In this document: piece by piece, positions 34,677 to 45,733 of the stretch
Layout of the letters: each line of letters begins with the position of its first letter
Numbering within the stretch: position 1 is the stretch's first letter
Assembly: GCA_013399695.1 (NCBI GenBank)
Contig: VXAU01003159.1
Location: 186,001 to 250,000, forward strand
Source: Formicarius rufipectus
Taxonomy: Eukaryota; Chordata; Aves; Passeriformes; Formicariidae
DNA: 64,000 nucleotides
Direction of reading: 5' to 3'
Translations under genes and position numbers: made by a program
Notes under the pieces: generated by a model
Seen by the model: only the letters and a program-made list of their open reading frames with translations
The model's database searches: none
Told to the model about the DNA's origin: nothing

Positions 34677-35874
34677 AATGTGGAGATCAGGAGTAGACTG
34701 CCTTTATCACCTCAAGAATGAGTTTCCCTACCTGAAAACTTTCTAATGCAGGTGTCATTTTTCAAACAGGGTTTTATAGTTCTCCTTAATGCTTATTGAT
34801 GGCATTTTTGGTGTAATAATTGAAGTTGGAACTCTGCGATTTTAAAAATGGAAGCTTTGATCATTTTTTTTAAGTGCTTTGGTCTTAACTTCTGTATACT
34901 GCCAGAAAACAGGTTCTTCACCCTGTCTCTGTGTGGGTGTGGATGTACAACAGTATACTGTATATACCTACAAAGAAGAGGAAACTGAGCTACTGACTTA
35001 CAGTTTGTAGTAGCTAACGGTGCCTATTGCTTTGATTTAGGGAGGGCACTTGCTGTTGCCACTGCATTTTAGGAATCATGTCAGCTTCTGTAGGAAAGTT
35101 TTCAACAGTGCTGGGAAATATATGTTGCAGTGTACTGTGAATGAGTAGGCTGCAAATTGGGGATTGGGAGGGGAGGTGGGAAGGGAGGGAGGTGAGGGTT
35201 TAGCATGTACACACTAAAAGGGAACTAGAATGGACAGAAACATGGCAGTTTTAGCCTTTATTGTTGGGCTCTCGGGGAAATGAAAAGCTAACATGCAGTC
35301 CCTGAAAGGCCTGATGGCTGAAGGGCTAGTCTTTATATTTTGCAACATACATTTTACCCATCACTCTGTATTTTAAACCCCAGACCTGTCAGATTCTGGA
35401 AGTAGATCAAAACACTGCTTTAAACACTACTTTGTTACCAAGGCCATGTCTCTACCAGGGAAGCTGCCCTACGTTAAAATATCAGTCTAGTTAAAATCAT
35501 TTTGTAGCTGCACCTATTACTTGATTGCCTGGATTGAATTTGCATTGGCATCCTATGCAGTTAAGCTGAAGTGTAAGAGATGCTTCAACTAATTAAGATA
35601 CCTCTACAGGAAGGTTCTTGCACCAATTTAAGTACCTGGTTTTGAAATCACTGCATATAAACTATGACAGCTTTTCTCTTGGAAACAAGGCCTCAGTTTG
35701 GCATGTCTGCACATCCAGTTGAAAAAATAATAACGCAAGTTGAGATTTTTTTTTTGCTTTGCAAAGTGGCTTGTTTTTTGTTCTTGTTCTTTGAAACTTT
35801 TCGTGCTCTCTACTACACATTGGATTTTTGTTTGAGGGATTTTTTTTTTGCAACAACAAAAAAGTATGAATGCT

Positions 35875-36160
35875 NNNNNNNNNNNNNNNNNNNNNNNNNN
35901 NNNNNNNNNNNNNNNNNNNNNNNNNNNNNNNNNNNNNNNNNNNNNNNNNNNNNNNNNNNNNNNNNNNNNNNNNNNNNNNNNNNNNNNNNNNNNNNNNNNN
36001 NNNNNNNNNNNNNNNNNNNNNNNNNNNNNNNNNNNNNNNNNNNNNNNNNNNNNNNNNNNNNNNNNNNNNNNNNNNNNNNNNNNNNNNNNNNNNNNNNNNN
36101 NNNNNNNNNNNNNNNNNNNNNNNNNNNNNNNNNNNNNNNNNNNNNNNNNNNNNNNNNNNN
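35875..36160. other. Assembly gap (286 N)
   Basis: A run of 286 undetermined bases lies in the terminal part of the KLF7 3' UTR. Protein frames that cross it are artefacts. The left flank is T-rich, so a low-complexity sequencing drop-out is plausible. Confidence 0.99.
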
Positions 36161-36250
36161 GCCTACTCTGGTATTTCTAATATATCACAGAAGTACCCAA
36201 TCTTGTAGCCCTCAGTTCTGCCTTTTTTTGACATTTTATTTTTTTTAAGC

Positions 36251-36254
<4 letters not shown>

Positions 36255-36283
<29 letters not shown>
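36255..36283. repeat. (TA)n microsatellite
   Basis: Perfect TA dinucleotide repeat of about 14 units near the end of the KLF7 3' UTR. Confidence 0.95.
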
Positions 36284-36285
<2 letters not shown>

Positions 36286-36502
36286 CTTTGTCAGTTTTTT
36301 TGCTGTACAAAAAGTCTTAAGATTTAAAAATATTATTTGTGTTATATGATGGTGGTATGTTAATGTTACAAAATTATTAATGAAGAAAAAATTTATTTTT
36401 GTTACTGGTCTGTTTCATAATTCTTTTTTAAATTGGTATATTGTAAGATATCTATGCAAAAATGTTATGTGACGCATTTTTATTTAAGAATGTAATATGT
36501 GT

Positions 36503-36530
36503 AATAAACAGTAGAATGTGTTTGGCCCGA
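36503..36530 (+). terminator. KLF7: KLF7 distal polyadenylation signal and likely cleavage site
   Basis: Canonical AATAAA at 36503-36508 follows an AT-rich, U-rich stretch with AUUUA-type words. It is followed after 15-25 bases by a GT-rich element (GTGTTTGG, then GTGTTTAGTGTGCC), the normal layout of a vertebrate 3' end. Cleavage is expected at about 36520-36530. No comparable site with a good GT-rich element is seen nearby. Confidence 0.7.
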
Positions 36531-38585
36531 CAGTGTTTAGTGTGCCTTGTATATTATTTCATTATGAGAACTTCTGTGAAAAGTGAAATGGTGTTTGAGT
36601 ATCAGCTAAGGCTATGGCACAAAAAATATATCTTCTAAGCATGCTTTAATTTATCAGAATTGTGGTTTTTTGATTTAAAAACATTCTTTTATTTCTATGT
36701 GTTTTATAACAGTTCAAGTGTTGCTTATTTTCATGCAGTCACATGTTGCTTTTGAAAAAGATGCTGAAGAAGGAAGTTCTTATTGTTAAAAACTGACCAG
36801 TTTTGTTTTGCAATACTACTTCTTTTGGAGTCAGTGATTTCTGTTATTTGACAATTTACACTCACTGAAGATTTCAGCCAGTGTTATTTTTGTAAAAGAT
36901 ACAGAGAATACTTGCGTTTCATTTTCCATGCCTAGCTTTAAAACTGTCGGTGGTCAAAACCGGACTAGATTTTGAGGCTCCTGAGAACTAGTGCTGTGCT
37001 CTAGTCTGTGTCAGCCTGACTCACAGGAGTGCAGTATTGCTCTCTTTACCCCTCCCCAGTCATTCAGTCTCCCTCTCTAATGTCTGCAGAATTGCAACAC
37101 AATTGAATCCACCTGGATACTGAAGTACTAAAAATGTATTTAGGCAGTAAAAATAGCTATTTTGAGCACAATTACTTTGCAGTGTCATGGCGTAAAATGA
37201 AACTACTTCTTCAAGTCAGGCCAGTATCCCTTTAGGTTTTAACTGCTCACTCATTGCAGCAACCTCAGTGGGCATTGCAGTGGAACATGCAGGGCTCTCT
37301 ATCTGATGCCAGCTGGCTAGGTTTTGTTTCTGGGACAACTCGCCTCACTTGCTCTGTTGGAAAACCTGCTAGGACTGTTTATGTTAGACTGACAGAGGGT
37401 AGGATTCCCCTTCTGACACCTGCATCTGGAAATCTGATGACCATTCTAATCTGCCCATTTATGCTCCCTCTGTAGCCAGTGAAGAGTGGCATATCCAGAG
37501 GTCACTCACTCCAGGTGATGAGTTGAATACAAAAAGAACTGGGGTGATGTCAAACATTTCTGGACAACCACATGGTTAAGCTGGAAGACAAAAGTTCCAG
37601 TGATGCCCGTGGCTTCTCTGGTCACTCAGGCTGTACCAGAGGTCTGATGATGGACATCATTTGTAGTGTTTGGGTGTTTGCTAACAAACAGCTCTTGAGC
37701 ACTTGAAAAGGGCAGAACACAGGTAAAAATTTTGGGCTTGTGTTCCAAATGGTTAAAACTGCACCATGCTCTGTGTGCTTCAGTGTGTCAGTGATACCTT
37801 GGTGTCAGAGTGTGAGTGATTGAGGCATTGGGTTGTTGCAGAGTTTCTGGCATTCTACCATGAAACTACAAGGCTAAAAAACAGTCTCTTTGTTGTAGAT
37901 TGAAGTGTGTTTCTGATTTAGGTATGAATGGAGTTATGTCCAACACAGAATTATTTCTTCAACTAGAATTTTGACTTTATAGCTTTTTTTCTTGTAAAGA
38001 CAACGTCTTGGTTCCTTCACTTTCTTCCTTGAAAACTTCTAGAAGCTTTTGGCATCTCACCTATCTTAATATTTCTGACAGTTACATATTACATGTCTGC
38101 ATGTCTAGACAAAGTACTTCTAGAGTAAATTAGTCCTTTACTCTCCACCTGCAAGAAGGATTCCCAAAGAATTCTGGAACAGCCTTTTGAAGGTAACTTT
38201 TAGGCAGCACAGCCTGAAACCCTATTGGAGGGATGATTATCCACTACAGGTAAGCATATAATCAGTTTGTTTTCCAGAAACTTTCAGAAAATACACTTTT
38301 CTCTTAGATGCAAGTAGGTTATTAGCCTGAAGGAATAGCTGTCATACACTTCCCCAGGCTGGAGGCCAGGGAAAGGAGATATTGTGAATGAATTCCTTCC
38401 CTCTGAAATTGTCCAGGTAGAACACAGTCACACACCTTGGGCAACTCCCACTGTTGGGGTACAGACTTCTCTGAGGAAAGAAACATTTATGCACTTCTAG
38501 GGTTAAGCTGTGTATGACCCTCCTGTTGACCTCATCTGATGCAAACTCATTGTGTACAAACTTTACATGGCTTTTCAGATGCAGA
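36531..38585. other. Intergenic, no gene seen
   Basis: Unique sequence downstream of KLF7 with no recognisable exon, RNA gene or repeat. The plus-strand frame at 37254-37475 has no known family. Confidence 0.55.
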
Positions 38586-38998
38586 GTCATAGAATAGTTT
38601 AGGTTGAAAGGAGCATTAAAGCTCATCTAGTTCCAACCCCCTGCCATGGACAGGGATGTCACCCACTAGATCAGGTTGCTCGGTGTGTGATCCAACCTGA
38701 TCTTGAACACTTCCAGGAATGGGGCATCCAAACCTCCCTGGGCAACCTGTTGCAGTGCTTCACTACCCTCTGAGTAAAGAATTTCTTCCTAAAATCTAAT
38801 CTAAGCCTGCCCTTTCTTAATTTAAAAACATTACCCCTTGTCTGTCACTATCTGCCCATATGAGAAGTCCCATCATGCTTTTCATAAGCCCCTTTAAGGT
38901 ACTAAAAGACTGCAATGAAGTTTCCCCAAAGCCCTCTCTTCTCCATGTTGAGCAACCCTAGCTCTCTCAGCCTGTCTACACAGTTCCACTTCTTCAAA
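38586..38998 (-). mobile_element. CR1 LINE 3' segment, older subfamily
   Basis: The plus strand begins GTCATAGAATAGTTTAGGTTG and carries, in order, GGGATGTCACCCACTAGATC, CTTCCAGGAATGGGGCATCC, CCTCTGAGTAAAGAATTTCTT, GTCTGTCACTATCTGCCC and CAACCCTAGCTCTCTCAGCC. These are reverse-complement CR1 landmarks running from the 3' tip inwards. About 410 bp remain, moderately diverged and 5'-truncated. Confidence 0.92.
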
Positions 38999-40640
38999 TG
39001 CATCTCAGCTGAAGCAGGGAAGGGCTGAGGAGTTCTTACCTCTTCCTCACGCTGTATGAGGCTGAGTGACCTCTGTCTAGCCGTGATTCTGCAACATGGA
39101 TCTGGTGGGCAGCCTGCTCTAACAGAGGAGATCGCTAGATGTGTTAGTTTCCTCAAGTATCTTCTTTTCCAAGCTATTTTAGCTGGAAAAAGAAGACAAA
39201 TGCTTCCTTATGAAACGTAGAAATGTAGATTTTTCTCCCCACCCCTTTTTTTTTTTTTTTTGGCTTAACTCTACTTTTTCTAATAAAGCAGTAAATAATG
39301 AGAGCAGCATTCAATATGAATGAAAGCAAAGGGTTGCCACCAGGAGCATGTTATTTTACTTCTTTTTAGAAATATTTTTAATACTTCTGGGTTTAATTAT
39401 TTTTTGAAGAAGTCAGTCTGTTTTGATATGAAATAAACAGTTTTTAATGAACAGTTTCTGACCACCTGACTGGAAATCTTTCCTAAGGCACAGCTGCAAG
39501 ACATATCTGCTGACAGAGAGCTTGTGTGCCTCATCCTGTACGTTGGTGGTGCTAAGAGCTAAGCAGGGTCATTGGAATGATTGTTTTTAAGGGCATTCTC
39601 TGTCCATGGCTTGTCCACTGACTTCAGTTTTCTGGAGATCTTTTGTCTGAAACCACAACAGCCACATCCTGTTTGCAGAGACCGACCCTCATGTACCCCT
39701 GTGCACAATTTCATATTCATTATCTACTTCTATTTTGGCAATGTTCACTGAGGGAGAGGCAATAAATGGAACAAAATTAAGATGTGCTGTAGCTAGTTGG
39801 TCTTGAGTTTAAAATTCTTCAGTACTCTGGAGACTCTTCCAAACTCAGTCAAATTTACCCCTATTTGCTGAATTTCTGCTGGACTTTTTGGGGGTGCAGA
39901 TTGAACAAAAGTATCTCAAACAAATGGAAAAAGATAAATGATAAATTCGACTTGAGTTCCCCAAATAATTTGGAGTGTGAGATCTAGAATACAGAATCCC
40001 ATTCCAGGCAAATATTTGCCTTCTGATTTGAGGCTCCTATCTAGTATTTCTAATTTGCTGAGGTAATCAGAAGACACTCTTCCTCCCAGGATTCAGTCTA
40101 GCTGGTGTCATCAAACTTAGGACAAGTACTAATCCCACAAGTAAAGAGAAGTATTGTCAAGTGATACCATTTAAAAGAATTTTGGAATATTCAGGAAGGA
40201 CCTTTGTGAAATGGAAACTTGCCTGCCCTTCAACAAAAGCTTCTTATCATTTTGACAAAAAGCTGCAAAATAAACACAAATACCTAAAATTCAGCTGTGA
40301 TAACGTTGACCTTCTGACTTTATTAGTTTGGTCTCTGAAACAGAAGTTTCTTTCCACCTCTTTCTTGTGACCCTGAAATTCTGTGGCTGGCTGATGGTGC
40401 AGAAAGAAGTGCTACAAAGATGGTGCTACAAAGAAGGTAATTTGGAATAGGAAAGAGGGCACAGCCCTCATAAACAAAAAACAGCACCTAATGCTCTGGG
40501 AAACAGCAGGGTTTGCAAGAACCTAAATGTGGTTCATGACTTTTGGCACAGAATGGAAGGGCTCAGCTACAGATCTTTGTCTCCGTGTAAAGTCACATGA
40601 GGAACACCGAGGCATCACTTCAAACTACCCTGGAATCCCA
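38999..40640. other. Intergenic, no gene seen
   Basis: AT-rich unique sequence with a T16 run at 39246-39261 and a 14-bp tandem duplication (GTGCTACAAAGATG then GTGCTACAAAGAAG) at 40409-40436. Nothing else is supported. Confidence 0.55.
40409..40436. repeat. 14-bp tandem duplication
   Basis: GTGCTACAAAGATG is followed directly by GTGCTACAAAGAAG, two near-identical copies. Confidence 0.8.
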
Positions 40641-40910
40641 AGAAAAGGTTATTATTAAACCTTAACTGTTTCCATTCTGCTTTTATCTTTTGATGCTTGC
40701 AAGCCTTTCTCCAAATCCCCTCAGCCCACTCCTCATCTCCCTCCTTTTCCATGTTTTTATGCTGCCAGACAACACTTTCCCCTCGCAGCCCAAGGCCATC
40801 ATCGCCCCTTTGCATTTAACTGATTCACAGATATTTAATGACGCCATGGTTATTCTAATCTATAACAATGACCCATTAAGTGATAATTTTTCTCCATTGC
40901 ATAGGATGCG
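40640..40910. promoter_or_regulatory. Candidate conserved noncoding block next to GC island
   Basis: Non-repetitive sequence with TTATTATTAAACC, TTTAATGACGCCATGG and CATTAAGTGATAA words lies immediately before a sharp GC-rich switch at about 40910. The pattern resembles a regulatory element beside a CpG-rich region. Conservation is not known. Confidence 0.25.
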
Positions 40911-42300
40911 TTGGAGCTAAAGCGAGTCCAAGCGCCGGGTTGGTGGTGGGACACGCCGGGGACTCCTGGTGCTGCCCTCACACAGGGACTGGCTCCCAAG
41001 CCGCTCCCAGAGGCAGTGCCGGGACACAGCACAGCCCCAGCTGGGCGGCAGTGCCAGGATGAGGGATGTGCTCCCTCCCTGAGGACAGCAGGACTCGCGG
41101 GGGCCCCTCTGGCACCACAACCAGGCCTGTGGAGAGACACGAGGCCTCACCATGGCGCGGTGCCCCCCTCCGTCATGCCCGGTCTGTCCCTGCCGGCACC
41201 TGCTCGCTGCCTGAGCTACACACTGCCGGAGCTTCTCGGTGCCAGCAGCAGAAGGAGAATTAAGGCTGAAGGGAAGCACAGGGTGGCATGTTCTCCTCCC
41301 TCCAGGTGGGTCCCTTCCCGACATGAGGGAGCCATTCTGCCCTCTCCCCGTACAGTGGTTCTGTCACCCTTCTCTCCTCACCACTTCGGGGTCCCCCCTC
41401 GTACAGCTGTCCAGGCTTGCTGCAGAGCCATGCGGGATCTTGTTTTCACAGTGCTGGTGGCCAAGGAATTATAAAATGCTGCCGTGCTCTTCATGGTGGG
41501 CACTGCTGTTAACCCCCGTCTGCTTTTCTCTCAGCATTCCTGGTGCCGGGTGCCTGCTCTCCTGAGCTGTGGTGTGGATTAAAACCAGCCACCTCGGCAC
41601 CCACAGGTCACATTTTCATTAGTAAACTCAACAAAGGGCCATGGTCCAGCTGTCCACAGTGTTAAATTACTGGTTGGGCCCCGTCAGACACCCCCTGCAG
41701 CACCGCCCGTGCAGGGCTCAGGGCCCGTAGGTGCTTGAAAATTCAGACAGGGAAGCTGTTTTGGGAGATCGTGTGGCAAAAGGTAAGAGGTTTCAGTGGT
41801 GTGAGACATCAACCATGCTGAGCCAGGCACCTCAGGAGGCCCTGGGAGTGTTTCCATGTCCATATGAGCACCACCAGCACTCCCACACAGCGCCATCCCC
41901 TCCACTGCCACCCTCAGGCTCTACCCATGACCATGGCTGCCTGTGGGGACAGCGCCACAGCAGCTCTGTCACCGTCATCAGGTGCTGACCAAAACCGTCT
42001 GTGGTGTAAGAAGGTGGCTGTGCTGCTTTCTGAACACAGCCCCCAGCAGATGGGTTACTCTGGCTTGGTGCAGCAGATGTCCAGCATGGTGCAGGAGCTT
42101 CCAGATGTCGGCTGTGCCAGCAGCAGCCAGGACAGCTGCCAGGCTGGGCGGGCCTCCTCCTTCCCCTGCTGCTGCCTGCACTTGGTGTTACTGGCAGCAA
42201 GAGGTAAGCACACGTTTCAGATGGAAGCTGGCCCGCTGTAGTGGGCAGGTGAAAATAACATCCACAGGCTGGTTTGGTTTTTTTTTTTGTTCAGTCCCTG
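40905..42300 (+). other. GC-rich island with open low-complexity frames
   Basis: An isolated GC-rich stretch with scattered CpGs lies about 4.4 kb past the KLF7 transcript end. The longest plus-strand frames are 187 codons (40911-41474), 125 codons (41864-42241) and 133 codons (41943-42344). They are rich in Pro, Ala, Ser, Cys and Arg, overlap one another and opposite-strand frames, and show no recognisable domain, so they are not called as genes. GAG|GTAAGC at about 42204 and AAAG|GTAAGA at about 41782 are good splice-donor matches. An unannotated noncoding transcript or a lineage-specific promoter is possible. Confidence 0.4.
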
Positions 42301-45288
42301 AGCTAAAGAGCAACCCCTGGGTAGTTGCTGCCTGGCAAACTTAAGGAGGGCAGTTTTCTCTTTGATCATACTGGGAATTACACAGTATACATTTCAAGGA
42401 GAGAATGTGTCCCTGATTAGTCAGAAATCACTGTCAGTGAGTAACTGTGTGAAAAAGGTTTTGGCCACTTATCCTTCACTTTTCAGAAACACCTTGTTTC
42501 CACATCGGGAAGGACTTGCTTGGAAGCAGCTGGGAAGATGAAAAATAGTCAACATCTCTGAGCAAGTTGCTTGTATGTTTGTGTCAGTTTGACAGAGAAA
42601 TGTACACTCAGATTTAAATGCCTTCTTGATTTATTTACAGATGAAAAAGGGAGGAAGAAGACATTGAAGACAAAACATGCAAAGAAAACCTCGAGTCAAG
42701 TTCTATTTTAAACAGAACAAGATGTTATGAGTAGCTGTATGGTGAGGAACTGTACCAGCATGTGGAAATGCCAGATTGTACCTGTACTACCACCTGCATT
42801 TTAGGTAAATGTAAATAGCAGAAGTATAGTATGCCCATGGAATTCATCTCCTCTGTGGCTCTAGCAGAAACACAGCAAGGTGTTAATATCTATCTAGATG
42901 TGTTGCCTGCGTGATTCTGATCTGAAGGGCTAATGCTGATTTCCTCTTAACGTGGGGAGAGTAGATATCGTCCACTTAACAGAAGTTCAAACATTAGCAG
43001 TAAGCAGTGGGGAAAGGGCTTTTACTGACTGTAGCAAAGCTAAGGAGGATGGCTTGAACTATTTGTTATAACTAAATTCTTTGTTAAACTCAGTTTCTAG
43101 GAATTTATAACCTAGTCTTCAGGAGTCTTGAGTTGACTTTGACACCAAGTTGGGAACAGCATCTCTCCTTGACCAAAACCAAATCCATGTAACTGTAGCC
43201 ATAGGTTACAATACCCTTTGCTATAAGTGCATCAGCTAATTTTTCAGTAAGGCAGAGAGTAATTTCACTACCCTATGTGTTGATTTTTCTTAAAAGAATT
43301 TGTAAGTAGTTTCAGAAAAATCTACAGTTCCAGCAGAAGACTGTGATCCTCAGATAGTGCTATGGGTTTTATTTTTTTGATTGTGCTGCCAATTGTCTTA
43401 TGGTGTGATGGTACTGAAAACGAGGAGAGTCTGATGCCAAAATCACTTTCCACTCATGATGGTTTTTGTTTTGCTTTGTTTGGTGAAAAAGTATGGTTGG
43501 TGAAAATACTAGATAAGTCAAGGATGATTATGATTCTTCCTTCACGTGCTATGTGCCTCACACCTGACTGAGAAGGACTATTTGAAATGGAGGACGAAAA
43601 CAATTCCTGCACCACTAAAATCAAGGTTTATTGATTCTAACTGCTCCTAGGTGTGCTGAGTATCTCCAGCTGTGATGGGGATACCTACCTATTAAGAATC
43701 AGACTAATATCTATTTTGTGAACTGGAAACTGTCAGAGTGAACAAGTAATCACCATCAGCATCATCACTGCATTATGTGCGGATCCATACACATGCATAT
43801 GTATTTATATGTGTGTAGAAACACATGTATTTAGAGATATGCAAGTTCTTATGTTCTCTCTTTACCTTTCTGGTGGTACCACAACACAATCCTTAAGAAC
43901 ATTGTCCTACCCACAATCCTATACTTAAGTGATGTGAGAGAGGAGAGGAACAAAGCTCTTCTGAATGTAACACTAAAACTGTGTTAAGAAACTTTGTCTG
44001 CCAAGCCAGATACTCCTGTGACAGTGTAAACCCATCACTTTGGTCCAAATTCACAGTAGAATTCAATACCTAAATATCTTTATTGATATTGAGAGCCTTT
44101 AGTCTCCCAACAACTTCCTAAAGCAAGGATGATAATATTCTTCTACCAGAGAGGGGTACCGGCTTTAATGAAATTATCATGTTCCAAAGACACAGAGGCT
44201 CCAGACTGATTTCCCTGGTCTCACCTGTCTGCTGATCTCTTTATAACACCATGCTGTTCCTGGTTTATGTTGCCTTCAATCAAGTTATATTCTGTTAAAC
44301 ATAAACTTCTCCTTAGCTGACTGCCAAACTGCCAAAGTGATAGCTTCAGTGGCAGCACCATGTAGGTGAATTGCAAACACAGTAGGTGAAAAGTATGGAA
44401 TTGTCCTCTCTATTGTATTCTTTTTAGATTTGTGTGCTGCATCACACAGTGGCTGTGTGTAACCTGGGAAGGGCCAAGCATGTGCTTGTGAACTGGATGA
44501 GTTCTGTATCTCAGTGGCACTTAATTCTTTTCACACAAAGACACTTAGGGGTGCATTTGTATTGGCTGAGGCCGTGTTGATGTATGCTCTGTGATATTGG
44601 TATGTATTTTGTGATGCCAGTGCACCTCTGCTCTCTCATCGGGAAAAGAAGCACTGCTGTGATTTCTCTGTCAAGGGTGACTGTGAAGATCAAACATTTA
44701 GAAGGCAGGGGCAAGTAATATTAAGAATATTCTTTCTTTGATAGAAAGCAGACTTTATTTTGCTGTATGCCTGACTGTCTATTGCCATGAAAGACCGAAA
44801 AGTACTGTGGTTCTGTAATACACTCTGTGCTGATACACTTAAGAAGCCTCTTAAGAAAAGAAAGATGGTATGTATGGAAGAGGTTGTATGTGATATATCC
44901 CTGGAGTGCTTACGGGTATCAGTCTTTTCCTTCCTGGGATAATTGTATAGTGCAGGTGTTAAAGTTCATGGTCTCTATATATAGGGGAGGAAAAAGAGAT
45001 TAGGATATTTAGGTAGCAGTTATTCAATCTGATGGTTTTGGAAAGAGAGGTCCTTTCCAAAGACAGGAAGATGTAAAGTTCCAGTGTGTCTGAGCAGGTA
45101 GATTTTTATGGATCACTCTTCAGGGCTGAATACAGAGAGAAATTACTTTTTCTGATAAGTTGACCCTACCCTGATGTCTCAGCTAAAGACCAGTAAAGCT
45201 ACTTGGCAGGTTTTCAACTTCAGTAGAGTTTAAACTGCTACCTTAATTCTCAGTCCTGGGTATGGAAATTTTATGATTCATATAAAAC

Positions 45289-45340
45289 TTTTTTTTTTTT
45301 TGTAATACAATAAAATAGATTTTATTTAAAAAAAAAAATA
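45289..45340 (-). other. Minus-strand AATAAA followed by A-run, possible retroposed 3' end
   Basis: Read on the minus strand, AAATAAAATC is followed about 20 bases later by A13. This is the spacing of a polyadenylated transcript end copied into DNA, or of a genuine minus-strand poly(A) site with a genomic A-run. No parent gene or target-site duplication could be recognised. Confidence 0.25.
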
Positions 45341-45716
45341 CACCAACAAAAGGGGTAAAAGACAACCAATCTATTATAACACTTCTGTTGGTACCCCTTC
45401 CTTTCGCCCCATAAGGAGTAGAGTCCTGCCATAGTTCTGCTCTTTCACATACTTCTGATTTTAATAAGAACTGGAGGTATATAGAAAACAGAACATTTTC
45501 TGAAGGGACTAGTCCATGCTTCAGCATTAAAAATGTAGTAAACTCACAGTCCTCTCCAAGAACTGCTCCTGTGTATGATGGCAGCTCAGTGTGCTGTATT
45601 TCCTACAAAACCGGAGTTTGCTCGTCAGACGTTACATCTGCATTCCTGTCAGTGATGATGGTAACAATGGAGATTTCCCCAAGCTTTACACACGTTTTTT
45701 TCTTTCCATTTCTCTT

Positions 45717-45733
45717 AAAAAAAAAAAAAAAAA
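45717..45733 (+). repeat. Poly(A) tract
   Basis: An uninterrupted A17 run. The flanks do not identify a parent element. Confidence 0.9.

Larger units (their letters stand above)
27919..36525 (+). other. KLF7: KLF7 3' untranslated region, about 8.6 kb
   Basis: No splice-flanked coding sequence follows the TAA, and the first convincing transcript end is at about 36525, so the whole stretch is read as a long 3' UTR. This agrees with the long KLF7 UTR known in mammals. It is AT-rich, with a Pumilio-type word TGTAAATA at 34064-34071 and AT-repeat tracts. Earlier AATAAA hexamers at 30778, 32111 (inside CR1) and 34671 could give shorter isoforms. Three CR1 fragments are embedded, and 35875-36160 is unsequenced. 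The exact cleavage site is inferred. Confidence 0.75.

Noticed and set aside
35664..36248. Open frame of 194 codons
   Set aside because: It spans the run of N bases and is an artefact.
40911..41474. 187-codon plus-strand open frame as a gene
   Set aside because: Low-complexity Pro/Ala/Arg composition in GC-rich DNA with overlapping open frames on both strands and no recognisable domain.
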